A DNA stretch of 64,000 nucleotides from Spirochaetales bacterium Spiro_10 (GCA_001604405.1 LVBL01000006.1:124001-188000), one strand, 5' to 3'. Positions 18,717 through 27,571 are shown, counted from the first letter of the stretch. The notes: a model not told the origin generated them from the letters alone. Translations and numbers: made by a program.

Positions 18717-20266
18717 CGAACATGAAAAAAACGAAGGGCGACCTGCTCGTGTTCTCGGAGGATAATGCGCCAAAGCGAGCCGAAAACGCAGAAAAATGGA
18801 AGATCCTCGTCGTAGACGACGACCAGTCCGTTCATACCGTGACGCGCATGATCCTGGGTGACTTTTCCTTCCAGAACAGGGGGCTCGAGATCCTGAGCGC
18901 CTATTCCGACGAGGAGGCCTACGGACTGATTCGCGCGACGGACGACATCGCGGTCGTGCTGCTCGACGTGGTCATGGCCAGGGAAGACAGCGGACTGAGG
19001 ATGGTCAGGTTCATCCGCGACGAGTTGCAGAACAAGATGACGCGCATCGTCCTCAGGACCGGCCAGCCGGGTCACGCGCCCGAAAAGAGAGTGATAGTCG
19101 ACTACGACATAAACGACTACAAGCTCAAAACGGAGCTGACCGCGGACAAGCTCTTCGTGACCATGGTCTCCGCCTTGCGCGGGTACAGCGACCTCCTCAC
19201 GATCGAATACAACCGAAAGGGACTCGAGAAGATCATCGAATCGTCCGCGGACCTCTTCAAGCCCCAGTCTTTCGGAGACTTCGTTTCGGGCGTGCTTATA
19301 CAAATGACCTCGCTGATGCATCTGGGACATAACGCGATGTATTGCAGGACCTCCGGCCTTTCGGCCTGCAAGTCGGAAGGCTCCTTTTTCATCGAGGCGG
19401 GCATCGGCGATTTCCGCGGCAGCGTGAGCAAACGGATCGACGAGGCGTTGAGGCCCGAAATCCTCGAGGTGGTCCATGAGGCGATCCGCGAGAGAAAAAG
19501 CGTATACCTCGCGAAAAGCTTCATCGCGTACTTCATGGGCGAGGGCGGGCGGGAAAACATCATCTACATGGAAAGCTCGAGCGACATCAACGAGTGGGAC
19601 AAAAACCTGATAGGCATTTTCTGCACGAACATCTCCGTCGCGCTCGACAACATGGCGCTGACGCAGGAACTGGAGAGCACACAGAAGGAGATCATCTACA
19701 CCCTCGGAGAGGTCGCCGAAGCGCGGTCGAGGGAAACGGGACACCACGTCAAACGGGTCGCGGAATACTCGAAGGTTCTCGCCCTCAAATGCGGCCTCGA
19801 CGAGGATGAGGCGGAGACGATCCGGCTCGCGAGTCCCATGCACGACGTGGGAAAGCTCGCCATACCCGACGCGATCCTCAACAAGCCCGGGCCCCTCACG
19901 CCGGACGAGTTCGACGTCATAAAGACGCACGCGCGGGCCGGCTTCGACATGCTCAAGAACTCGAACCGCGAGATCATGAAAGTCGCGGCGGTAATCGCGC
20001 TTGAGCACCAGGAAAAATGGGACGGCACGGGGTACCCGGCCGGAAAAAAGGGCACCGAGATCAGCATGCCCGGCAGGATCGTCGCGATCGCGGACGTGTT
20101 CGACGCCCTCGGCTGCGACCGCATCTACAAGAAGGCCTGGGACACCGCGGAGATACTCGAGTATTTCCGCGAGCAGCGGGGAAGGCACTTCGACCCCGCG
20201 CTGACGGACATATTCATCGCGAGCATAGACGAGATAGAGGCGATCAGGCGCACCATCCCCGACTGA
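18713..20266 (+). CDS. Response regulator with DUF3369 and HD-GYP c-di-GMP phosphodiesterase domains
   Basis: A 517-residue output protein. Residues about 29-155 are a receiver domain (WKILVVDDDQ, phospho-acceptor Asp85 in VVLLDVVMA, K at YDINDYKLKTEL). A DUF3369 region (about 170-320) follows, then an HD-GYP domain with HHVKRVAEYS, HDVGKLAIPD and HQEKWDGTGYPAG. HD-GYP proteins hydrolyse c-di-GMP; all the visible metal-binding motifs are intact. Translation starts by ATGA overlap with the histidine kinase, which should be its phosphodonor. A GGDEF cyclase gene at 40300 with a near-identical promoter to this operon supplies the opposing activity. Confidence 0.93.
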   Translation: MTNMKKTKGDLLVFSEDNAPKRAENAEKWKILVVDDDQSVHTVTRMILGDFSFQNRGLEILSAYSDEEAYGLIRATDDIAVVLLDVVMAREDSGLRMVRFIRDELQNKMTRIVLRTGQPGHAPEKRVIVDYDINDYKLKTELTADKLFVTMVSALRGYSDLLTIEYNRKGLEKIIESSADLFKPQSFGDFVSGVLIQMTSLMHLGHNAMYCRTSGLSACKSEGSFFIEAGIGDFRGSVSKRIDEALRPEILEVVHEAIRERKSVYLAKSFIAYFMGEGGRENIIYMESSSDINEWDKNLIGIFCTNISVALDNMALTQELESTQKEIIYTLGEVAEARSRETGHHVKRVAEYSKVLALKCGLDEDEAETIRLASPMHDVGKLAIPDAILNKPGPLTPDEFDVIKTHARAGFDMLKNSNREIMKVAAVIALEHQEKWDGTGYPAGKKGTEISMPGRIVAIADVFDALGCDRIYKKAWDTAEILEYFREQRGRHFDPALTDIFIASIDEIEAIRRTIPD

Positions 20267-20278
20267 GCCGCGCCGGGA

Positions 20279-20773
20279 TCACTTGTCGAGGATGACGCTC
20301 CCCCGCTCCATCGCGGTAAGCCCCGTCCTGACGAGTTCCTTGATTCCGAACGGCTCGAGCAGGCGTATGAGGCCGGCGATCTTTTCCTCGCTGCCCGTCG
20401 CCTCGATCACGAGCGAGTCGATCGACACGTCGACGATGCGCGCCCTGAATATGTTCGCGGCCTCGATGACGCCGCCGCGCGACGCGCCTTCGGCGCTGAC
20501 CTTGATGAGGGCGAGCTCGCGGACCACCGTCGAGGCGGGGTCGCAATGGTGGATCGACACGACCTCGACGAGCTTTGCCAGCTGTTTTTCGATCTGCTCG
20601 AGTATGTACTCGTCGCCCCTGACGACGATGGTCATGCGGGAGAACTCGGGCCGGTCGGTTACGCCGACGGTGAGGCTGTCGATATTGTATCCCCTGCGGC
20701 TGAAGAGGCCCGACACGCGGCTCAGGACTCCCGAGTGGTTTTCGACCAAAACCGAGATGACGTAACGTTTCAT
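20279..20773 (-). CDS. ilvN: Acetolactate synthase, small regulatory subunit
   Basis: A 164-residue ACT-domain protein that binds to IlvB and confers valine feedback inhibition. The N-terminal ACT (about 1-75) reads RYVISVLVENHSGVLSRVSGLFSRRGYNIDSLTVG, followed by the typical C-terminal domain with SRGGVIEAANIFRARIVDVS and FGIKELVRTGL. It is the last gene of thrA-aroF/pheA-ilvN and its ATG overlaps the preceding stop (ATGA). It is 13.5 kb away from ilvB, which is unusual because these two genes are mostly adjacent. ilvH is an alternative name for the same function. Confidence 0.95.
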   Translation of the reverse strand: MKRYVISVLVENHSGVLSRVSGLFSRRGYNIDSLTVGVTDRPEFSRMTIVVRGDEYILEQIEKQLAKLVEVVSIHHCDPASTVVRELALIKVSAEGASRGGVIEAANIFRARIVDVSIDSLVIEATGSEEKIAGLIRLLEPFGIKELVRTGLTAMERGSVILDK

Positions 20774-22725
20774 AGTATCTCCTTTGAATTGTACAGTCCG
20801 AGTATCCGCACGCCCTGCACGACGCCGTTATCCTGGTCGATTTTCCCCATTTCCGCCAGGGCCTGGCGAATCCGCTCGCCTGACACCACGCTCGACCCGA
20901 CGCCCTCGGGCAGGCTCACGTTCGCGTAAAACCGGTACCGCCAGGGCTCGCCCTGAATCGGCCGCGACTCGAGCTTCGTGAGATTGAGGCCGTGCTTCAT
21001 GAAAAGGCCGAGGGCGGAATGGAGCGCGCCCGGCTCGTTGTTGACCGAGAAGATGACCGTAGCGTGATTCGGGTTCTCGCACCGAACCTCGCCAGAGCGC
21101 GCGATGATGACGAAGCGCGTGTAGTTCCTGGGATTCGTCTCTATTCCGCTTTTCAGCGACTCGAGCCGGTAGATGGACGCGTTGACCTCGCTCGCGATGG
21201 CAGCCTTGGTCGCGTCTCCCGATGCGGAGACGAGTTCCGCGGCGCCGGAGGTCGATTCGGTCTCTATGTGCCGCCAGTGCGGGAACTTCGACAGGAACTC
21301 GTCGCATTGGGCGAGTCCCTGCGGATGGGAATACACGGCCTCAACGGTCTCGAGCGACGCCCCCTTGCACGCGAGAAGCGAATGCTCGATGCGCAGCGTG
21401 ACCGCGCCGACTATCTCGATATCCTCGTAGCGCGCGAGGTTGTCGTAATTCTCGTACACGGAGCCCGCGAGGCTGTTCTCGATGGGAAGCATGCCGTAGG
21501 TCGCCCGCCCGTCCAGTACCGAGTTGATGACCTCGCGGAAGTTCGCCGTCGCGACCGCGGAGGCCTCGTCGTCCCAGTACCGCTTGATCGCCTGCTCGGC
21601 GTACGCGCCGCGTCCGCCCGAGTACGCGCAGGTTACGGGGCCCGACGCGGCCGAGGGCTCTGTGGTCTTTCCCGTGACCGGCGCGGCCTGTGAGGCCTTC
21701 GGCACGGCCCTTCGGGAGACCGCCTTTCCGACCACGGGCGCGAGCACCTCTATGTCGCGCATCATCTTCTCGAACTGCTCGGGATAGAGCGACTGGGCGC
21801 CGTCGGAAAGGGCGCATTCGGGACAGGGATGCATCTCGACTATGAGGCCGTCGGCGCCCGCGGCGATCGCGGCGAGGGCCATCGGCGGGACCTTGTCCCG
21901 GACGCCGACAGCGTGGCTCGGGTCGACGATGATTGGCAGGTGCGTGAGGGAGCGCAGTATCGGGATGGCGGAAAGGTCGAGGGTGTTGCGGGTCGCCTTC
22001 TCGTAGGTGCGGATTCCCCGTTCGCAGAGGATGACGTCCTCGGTGCCGCTCGCGAGGAGGTATTCCGCCGCCATGAGCCATTCCTCGATCGTGGCGGAAA
22101 GGCCGCGCTTGAGGATGACCGGCCGGCCGAGCGCGCCGACCTTCTTGAGAAGCTCGAAGTTCTGCATGTTGCGCGCGCCGATCTGGTAGACGTCGACGTA
22201 GTCGATCATCGCCGGGATATGCTCGGCGGAGACGATCTCGGTGACGACCGGAAGGCCGTAGGCGTCGCCCGCCTCGCGGAGGATCTTCACGCCCTCCTCG
22301 CCCATGCCCTGGAAGGCGTACGGGCTCGTGCGCGGCTTGTAGGCGCCGCCGCGGAGCATGACCGCCCCCGACTCGGCTGCCTTGGCGGCCGACTCCATGA
22401 TCTGCTCGCGGCTCTCCACCGCGCAGGGGCCGGCGATCACCGAAACGCGGTTTCCCCCGATCTTGACGCCGCGCACGTTCACGACGGTGTTGTCCCGTTT
22501 GAACTCGCGGGAGGCCATCTTGTACGGCTTCGATATGGGAATGACGCGCTGGACGCCCGGCAGGATCTCCACCTCGCGCGGGTCTATGCCGACCTTGCCG
22601 ACGGCGCCGAAGATCGTCTCCTCGTCGCCGGCGATCTCGTTGACGCGAAGCGAGTTTTTTTCGAGGAAAGTCCTGATGCGGCGCTTGTCCTCTTCGCGAA
22701 TTCCCTTTTCAAGTACGATTACCAT
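20770..22725 (-). CDS. Fused DAHP synthase-prephenate dehydratase with C-terminal ACT domain
   Basis: A 651-residue bifunctional protein. Residues 1-335 are a type I-beta DAHP synthase with the short ferredoxin-like N-terminal regulatory domain (MVIVLEKGIREEDKRRI) and the barrel motifs VIAGPCAVES, RGGAYKPRTSPYAFQG, QIGARNMQN, LKRGLS and VDPSHAVG. A linker leads to prephenate dehydratase (about 372-555: CAYSGGRGAYAEQA, GMLPIENSLAGSV, the catalytic NYTRFVII), and an ACT domain follows with the phenylalanine motif LTKLESRP. No chorismate mutase helices are visible. The fusion joins the first step of aromatic synthesis to the phenylalanine branch. It overlaps thrA by 7 bp and ilvN by 4 bp. Confidence 0.93.
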   Translation of the reverse strand: MVIVLEKGIREEDKRRIRTFLEKNSLRVNEIAGDEETIFGAVGKVGIDPREVEILPGVQRVIPISKPYKMASREFKRDNTVVNVRGVKIGGNRVSVIAGPCAVESREQIMESAAKAAESGAVMLRGGAYKPRTSPYAFQGMGEEGVKILREAGDAYGLPVVTEIVSAEHIPAMIDYVDVYQIGARNMQNFELLKKVGALGRPVILKRGLSATIEEWLMAAEYLLASGTEDVILCERGIRTYEKATRNTLDLSAIPILRSLTHLPIIVDPSHAVGVRDKVPPMALAAIAAGADGLIVEMHPCPECALSDGAQSLYPEQFEKMMRDIEVLAPVVGKAVSRRAVPKASQAAPVTGKTTEPSAASGPVTCAYSGGRGAYAEQAIKRYWDDEASAVATANFREVINSVLDGRATYGMLPIENSLAGSVYENYDNLARYEDIEIVGAVTLRIEHSLLACKGASLETVEAVYSHPQGLAQCDEFLSKFPHWRHIETESTSGAAELVSASGDATKAAIASEVNASIYRLESLKSGIETNPRNYTRFVIIARSGEVRCENPNHATVIFSVNNEPGALHSALGLFMKHGLNLTKLESRPIQGEPWRYRFYANVSLPEGVGSSVVSGERIRQALAEMGKIDQDNGVVQGVRILGLYNSKEIL

Positions 22726-25208
22726 GTTGTTGTCCTCAATATGTCTGCGAATACGCCGGCGGCAGTTACGTCCGCGCCGGCGCCGTACCCGCGTATGACG
22801 AGCGGGATCGGTGAGTAATAGCGGGTCTTGAACACGAAGGCGTTCTCGCCCCCGCTTATCATGGCGAGGGGATCGGACGCTGGGACCTCGACGGGACCGA
22901 CGACGATCTCGCCCGCGGAGGAGACGGAGGCGACGAATCGGAGAACCTTGCCCTCCGATGAAAGGCGGGATACGAGGGAGGCGAAATGCCCGTCGACCTC
23001 CGGAAGCCGCCGGAGGAAATCCTCCACGCCGCCGCCCAGGTCGAAGCCCGCGGGGAAGAGAGGCGTCATGCGGACGTCCGCGAGCTCGGGCGCGAAACCC
23101 GCCTCGCGCGCCAGGATGAGGGCCTTGCGGGCCACGTCGGTGCCGGAAAGGTCGTCGCGCGGGTCGGGCTCCGTGAAACCCTTCTCGCGCGCCTCGAGCA
23201 CCGCCGCGGAAAAGGGCGCGCCCTCGTCGAGCCTGCCGAATATGTACGAAAGGGACCCGGAAAGCACGCCCGAGAAACTCATGAGCGAGTCGCCCGACTT
23301 GAGCATGTTCCGGAAGGTGTCGATAACGGGAAGCCCCGCGCCGACGTTGGTCTCGTAGAGAAAGCGTTTCCTGTTCGCCGCGGCGACCTCGCGGAGTTCG
23401 CGGTACGACGAGATGGATGCCGTGTTGGCGCGTTTGTTCGGTGTAACGACGTGCATGCCGGCGCGAAGCACGTCCGCATAGCGCTCGGTAACCGCTCCGG
23501 AGGCAGTGCAGTCCACGAACACGGGGTTCAGCGGCTTTTCCGCCCTGACGAATTCGAGCACGGCGTCGAGCGACGAGGCCTCGGAGGAGGCGTCAAGCTC
23601 GTCCTTCCATGAATCAAGGCCGAGGCCGCCCTTGGCGAGCAGCATCCTGCGGGAGTTCGCGATGCCGCACACGCGGACGTCAAGCTGGCTTTTCCGGAGC
23701 TCGTCGCGCTGGAGCCTGATCTGCTCCAGAAGCTTTCCCCCGACCGTGCCGATGCCGGTCAGGAACACCTCGATCGTCTGCATCTTCTCGAAGAAGAAGC
23801 GGTGCGCGATCCGGACGGCCTTGTCGCCGTCGTCGGCCGCGACGACGCAGCTGATGGAGCGCTCGGAGGACCCCTGGGCGATCGCGTGTATGTTGATGCC
23901 GCCGAACGCGAGCGCCGAGAAGAAGGTTCCCGCCACGCCCTTCCGCCGCTTCATGCCGTCGCCGACGATCGAGACGACCGCCATGTCGTCGCTCACGGAG
24001 ACGTCGTCCACGAGACCCTCGCGCATCTCGAGGGCGAACTCGGATCGCAGGGCCGCGCGCACGGAGCCGGTCTCGCTCGAGCGCACGCAGAAGCTGATCG
24101 TGAACTCGGAGCTCGACTGCGTGATCAGCAGGACGGAGACGCCCGCCTTGCTTACCGCGCCGAACACGCGCGCCGCGGTCCCCCTGGTCCCCTTGAGCCC
24201 GGCGCCGGTCACGCTGACCATCGCCGCGTCCTTGAGGCACGACACTCCGCGCACGGGCCCCGAGTGCGGGTCCGACCCTATGGTAGAGGCCGCGGCGATC
24301 CTGGTGCCGCGCGCCGTGGGGTTGAAACTGTTGAGGCTCCACGTCTCTATCCCCCGCGCGGCTATCGGGGTCAGCGTCTTGGGATGCAGAACCTTGGAGC
24401 CGAAAAACGAAAGCTCCATCGCCTCCTCGTAGCTGATGTCGCTCACGAGCACGGCGTCCGCGACGATGCGCGGGTCCGCGGTGTAGATTCCGTCAACGTC
24501 GGACCATATCTCGAGTTTGCGCGCGGCAAGTCCCATCGCCATGAGGGCCGCGGAAAAGTCGGAGCCGTTGCGGCCGAGAAGGCTCTGCCTGCCCGATACG
24601 TCGGAGGCGATGAAGCCCGCGGCGAGAAGCACGCGCGGACCCGACTCGCGATAGATCGAGAACGCCGACTCGATGGCCGCGAATACGGGGTCGGCCTCGG
24701 TCAGTTTCCCGCCTTCGGTAATGACGAACTTCCTGCTGTCGAGCGTCTCGACATCCATCCCCCGGGCGCGGAGGATTTCGTCCATGACGGGTACGCACAG
24801 GCGCTCGCCGAGACCCATGACGCGGGCCTCGACGGATTCTGGACACTCGGCGAAGGAGGCGATTGCGGAAAGAAGCCGTTCGTGCTCCGCGTGCAGGGCC
24901 TCGTGCGCGGCCGTAACCTCGGCGACCCGGAATGACGGCAGGGTCCTCGCGACTTCCGCGACGATCGCGGCGTGTGCCTCCCGCACGTCACGCGCGAGGG
25001 TCGCGGCAAGGGTTTGGGGATCGTCGGCTGTATCCGCCGCGGCCAAGGCCTCGGCGATGCCTTTTTGCAGGCGGTTCGATATCCCGCCAACCGCGGAGAC
25101 GACGACGCATACGCGATCATGCGCCGCGCGCTCGGCGATTATCTCCGCCGAATTCAGCATCCTCGCGGCGTTCCCCATCGACGTGCCGCCAAACTTCATG
25201 ACCAGCAT
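22719..25208 (-). CDS. thrA: Bifunctional aspartate kinase-homoserine dehydrogenase
   Basis: An 829-residue fusion for the first and third steps of the aspartate pathway (threonine, methionine, lysine). Residues 1-about 295 are the kinase (LVMKFGGTSMGNAARML, GRNGSDFSAALMAMGL, IWSDVDGIYTADPR), about 315-465 are two ACT domains, and about 470-829 are homoserine dehydrogenase (VFLTGIGTVGGKLLEQI, NKRANTA, YETNVGAGLPVI, GVLSGSLSYIFG, EPDPRDDLSGTDVARK). The start at 25208 follows GAGGTG and gives the standard N-terminus; a longer frame to 25274 has no homology-like sequence. It heads the thrA-aroF/pheA-ilvN operon. Threonine feedback through the ACT domains is expected. Confidence 0.95.
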   Translation of the reverse strand: MLVMKFGGTSMGNAARMLNSAEIIAERAAHDRVCVVVSAVGGISNRLQKGIAEALAAADTADDPQTLAATLARDVREAHAAIVAEVARTLPSFRVAEVTAAHEALHAEHERLLSAIASFAECPESVEARVMGLGERLCVPVMDEILRARGMDVETLDSRKFVITEGGKLTEADPVFAAIESAFSIYRESGPRVLLAAGFIASDVSGRQSLLGRNGSDFSAALMAMGLAARKLEIWSDVDGIYTADPRIVADAVLVSDISYEEAMELSFFGSKVLHPKTLTPIAARGIETWSLNSFNPTARGTRIAAASTIGSDPHSGPVRGVSCLKDAAMVSVTGAGLKGTRGTAARVFGAVSKAGVSVLLITQSSSEFTISFCVRSSETGSVRAALRSEFALEMREGLVDDVSVSDDMAVVSIVGDGMKRRKGVAGTFFSALAFGGINIHAIAQGSSERSISCVVAADDGDKAVRIAHRFFFEKMQTIEVFLTGIGTVGGKLLEQIRLQRDELRKSQLDVRVCGIANSRRMLLAKGGLGLDSWKDELDASSEASSLDAVLEFVRAEKPLNPVFVDCTASGAVTERYADVLRAGMHVVTPNKRANTASISSYRELREVAAANRKRFLYETNVGAGLPVIDTFRNMLKSGDSLMSFSGVLSGSLSYIFGRLDEGAPFSAAVLEAREKGFTEPDPRDDLSGTDVARKALILAREAGFAPELADVRMTPLFPAGFDLGGGVEDFLRRLPEVDGHFASLVSRLSSEGKVLRFVASVSSAGEIVVGPVEVPASDPLAMISGGENAFVFKTRYYSPIPLVIRGYGAGADVTAAGVFADILRTTTW

Positions 25209-25301
25209 ATGCACCTCACGAGCAAAATGGAATGACACAGGCCCATTCAATGCCACAATACCGGAAACCGGCAAGAGAATCTAGGGGTACAGAGCCTTTT
25301 T

Positions 25302-25345
25302 TGCATATTTATGCAGGTTTATGCGGGTTTTTCTGTATTTTCATG
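25302..25345. promoter_or_regulatory. Candidate operator: TTTATGC half-sites including a TGCATA/TATGCA dyad
   Basis: TGCATA-TT-TATGCA (25302-25315) is a perfect dyad. A second TTTATGC begins exactly 10 bp after the first (25308 and 25318) and a looser TTTCATGC follows about 20 bp later. Helical-turn spacing in the divergent region between thrA and the CBS gene suggests a DNA-binding protein site. The dyad is 94 bp from the thrA start and near the -35 of the CBS gene. Confidence 0.4.
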
Positions 25346-25349
25346 CCAA

Positions 25350-25379
25350 TTGAGCGAGACAGACTTCCCATGGTATACT
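25350..25379 (+). promoter_or_regulatory. Predicted leaderless promoter of the CBS/CorC gene
   Basis: TTGAGC (25350-25355), 18 bases, TATACT (25374-25379), then 7 bases to the ATG at 25387. No ribosome site can fit. Confidence 0.6.
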
Positions 25380-25386
25380 CCACGGC

Positions 25387-26139
25387 ATGAAGAACGTCCG
25401 TCCCTTCGCCTTTTTGCGGTCAAAAAGATCAGCAGCCGCCTCGCACCACCCCGATCAGGACGGCTACTACCTGCCCGCGGGCAGACGACTCGGATCGGCG
25501 ATGACCCACCGGGCCGACATCGTATGGATCGAGGCAACGACGCCAAAAGACGGGATACTCGGCTTTATCCGGGCAAACCCATCCCTGGATTACTTCCCGG
25601 TATGCGCGAAAACCGTCGATTCGGTTCTCGGAGTCCTGCCGGCACGCGCGTTCCTCGAATCCCTCCTCGAGCCCGTCTGGCCGGGACTCAAACCGCTCGT
25701 CTCGCGCCCCCTGTACCTGCCCGAGACGGTCACCATCGCGCGGGCGCTCTCCATGCTCGCGAGCGCGGCGCTCCCGCTCGCCATGATAATCGACGAATAC
25801 GGAGGGATCGAGGGACTCGTGACCCGAGAAGGCCTTGTCTCCGAGCTTACGTCCGAGTTCCTCGACGCGGGCCCGGAAGGAGAGCCCGACATCTTCGAGC
25901 GCGAGGACGGAAGCTGGCTCGTCGACGGACAGACGAGGATGGACGAGATACGCGAGATATTCTCCTTACCCGATACCGACGCGGCGGATTACTACACCCT
26001 CGCCGGATACCTGCTCGCCGTGAACGGGAGCATTCCGAAAACCGGCGAGCGCATCGAGGCCGGCGACTATCTCTGCGAGATCGTCGACATGGACGGCCAT
26101 CGCATCGACAAGATACTCGTTTCCAAAAAGAAAGACTGA
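25387..26139 (+). CDS. Cytosolic CBS-pair protein with CorC_HlyC domain (TlyC/CorC-like)
   Basis: A 250-residue soluble protein with the domain order of the cytosolic part of CorC/HlyC-type proteins. A CBS pair occupies about 40-160 (MTHRADIVWIEATT, YFPVCAKTVDSVLGVLPARAFL, AMIIDEYGGIEGLVTREGLVSEL) and a C-terminal CorC_HlyC domain about 170-245 (GSWLVDGQTRMDEI, YTLAGYLLAVNGSIPKTGE). The membrane DUF21/CNNM domain of magnesium-export relatives is absent, as in CorC and TlyC. CBS pairs usually bind adenine nucleotides; a role in divalent-cation handling is inferred from the family. It is divergent from thrA with an apparently leaderless promoter. Confidence 0.87.
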   Translation: MKNVRPFAFLRSKRSAAASHHPDQDGYYLPAGRRLGSAMTHRADIVWIEATTPKDGILGFIRANPSLDYFPVCAKTVDSVLGVLPARAFLESLLEPVWPGLKPLVSRPLYLPETVTIARALSMLASAALPLAMIIDEYGGIEGLVTREGLVSELTSEFLDAGPEGEPDIFEREDGSWLVDGQTRMDEIREIFSLPDTDAADYYTLAGYLLAVNGSIPKTGERIEAGDYLCEIVDMDGHRIDKILVSKKKD

Positions 26140-26190
26140 CGGGGCCGGCTACTCGCGCGACCGGAGCGGACGGTGCGTCAGTGACGGGCC

Positions 26191-27441
26191 TCAGCGTCGG
26201 GCGGCGCGGGGGTGTATCCGGGCAAGAAGCCGCGACAGCGACGAGGCGAGCGCGACCCCGACGGCGATCGCGGCCGCCTGGCTCAGGGTTCGAAGGGCCA
26301 TGCCCGAGGCGACGGCGAGGTTCCCCTGGACCGCGAGAAGCATCGTCTCGTACATCCCGCCGCCCGGCACAAAGGGGATTATCCCCGGCAGGATGTACAC
26401 CGTCGCGGGCTTCCTCAGAAGGAAGGCGGCCAGTTCGGCGCAGAGCCCGACGAAGAGGGCGCCCGCGAAGAACCCCGCGACGGGGTTCGCGAGATCCTTC
26501 CCCGCCCAGAGGTATACGAGCCAACCCGCCCCGCCGAAGAGCGAGGCCCAGAAGATGTCGTAGCGATTAATATGGAAAAAATACGCGAAGGAGGCGGTGG
26601 CGCCGAAGGCGAGCACGAAGGCCGAGAGACGCTCGGTCCGGGCGAGGATCGCCGTCGAGTAGGACCCCTGCGTGGCGAAGGCGAAAAGGCCGAAGGCCGC
26701 GCCGATCGAAAGGCCAGCGGCGATAACGAAGGCCTCGAGCACGCGGGCGGAGCCGGCGACCAGATCCCCCGCGATGATGTCGCGGATGGCGTTCACGATG
26801 GCGACCCCGGGAACAAGCGACATGAGCACCGAGATGCTGACGTTCCCCGAGGAGGCGATGGCGCCGGACGCGACGGCAAGGCCCGTCAGAAGCGACACGA
26901 CCGCCCCGCCCGACATCGCCGAGATGAAGGGCGAAAGCCCGAGGGGAGAAAGCGCGAACAGGGCGAGGCGCATGACGGCGCCGACCGCGAAGGCGACGAC
27001 GGCGTCCGACGGAGAGCCGTTGAAAAGAAGGGAAAAGCACGCGCTAGCTACCGCGGTGGCGAGCGTGACCCACGCGGGGCGGTGGGGACTTGCGCGGTCG
27101 ATGCGGGACAGAAGGCTCGATACGGGACCGGCGAGCCGGAACCGGCCGACGGCGAGGCGCCGGGAGACCTCGTTGACCCGGGCGATCTTCCCGAGGTTGA
27201 TCGTCCGGGACGCGACGCGCTGTATGCGGGTGCGGCTCCCGCCCGACCCGTCGCGGCAACTCAGCATGACGACCGTCGGGGTCACGAACGCGGAGGCCGA
27301 TTCGGCGCCGAGCGACGTCGCGACCGATATCATCGTTTCCTCGGCGCGATAGGTCTCCCCGCCGTTTCGCAGGATGAGCGTACCCGCCAAAAGCCCGGTA
27401 TCCACCACGCCGTCCAGTTCCCTCTCGCTTGCGCGTTCCAT
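26191..27441 (-). CDS. ThrE-family threonine/serine exporter (fused ThrE and ThrE_2 domains)
   Basis: A 416-residue membrane protein. Residues about 10-270 are the DUF1212/ThrE domain: a soluble start with LAGTLILRNGGETYRAEETM, then a bundle of helices with SLVPGVAIVNAIRDIIAGDLVAG. Residues about 280-415 are the ThrE_2/DUF3815 domain with ILPGIIPFVPGGGMYETML. In many bacteria these halves are separate genes; here they are one chain, as in Corynebacterium ThrE. Export of threonine or serine is the family function; substrate is inferred. The start at 27441 is supported by a promoter whose -10 ends 6 bases upstream. It converges on the CBS gene and is divergent from icd. Confidence 0.9.
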   Translation of the reverse strand: MERASERELDGVVDTGLLAGTLILRNGGETYRAEETMISVATSLGAESASAFVTPTVVMLSCRDGSGGSRTRIQRVASRTINLGKIARVNEVSRRLAVGRFRLAGPVSSLLSRIDRASPHRPAWVTLATAVASACFSLLFNGSPSDAVVAFAVGAVMRLALFALSPLGLSPFISAMSGGAVVSLLTGLAVASGAIASSGNVSISVLMSLVPGVAIVNAIRDIIAGDLVAGSARVLEAFVIAAGLSIGAAFGLFAFATQGSYSTAILARTERLSAFVLAFGATASFAYFFHINRYDIFWASLFGGAGWLVYLWAGKDLANPVAGFFAGALFVGLCAELAAFLLRKPATVYILPGIIPFVPGGGMYETMLLAVQGNLAVASGMALRTLSQAAAIAVGVALASSLSRLLARIHPRAARR

Positions 27442-27447
27442 GCATGA

Positions 27448-27477
27448 GTTGTAAGCCGCGCCGGCCGATACGGTCAA
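27448..27477 (-). promoter_or_regulatory. Predicted leaderless promoter of the ThrE-like exporter
   Basis: On the minus strand TTGACC (27472-27477), 18 bases, TACAAC (27448-27453), then 6 bases to the ATG at 27441. Confidence 0.55.
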
Positions 27478-27495
27478 GCGCCCGGCGCGAAAACC

Positions 27496-27525
27496 TTGCC
27501 GCGAGGCCCGTTTTTAGGCTACAAT
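27496..27525 (+). promoter_or_regulatory. Predicted promoter of icd, leadered
   Basis: TTGCCG (27496-27501), 18 bases, TACAAT (27520-27525). The ATG is 46 bases downstream and is preceded by AAGGAA, so this is a conventional leadered mRNA, in contrast to the divergent ThrE-like gene whose promoter lies 18 bp away. Confidence 0.55.
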
Positions 27526-27571
27526 CGCCCAACACCGGCGCCGGACGCGCCTAATCCGAAGGAATCTACCG

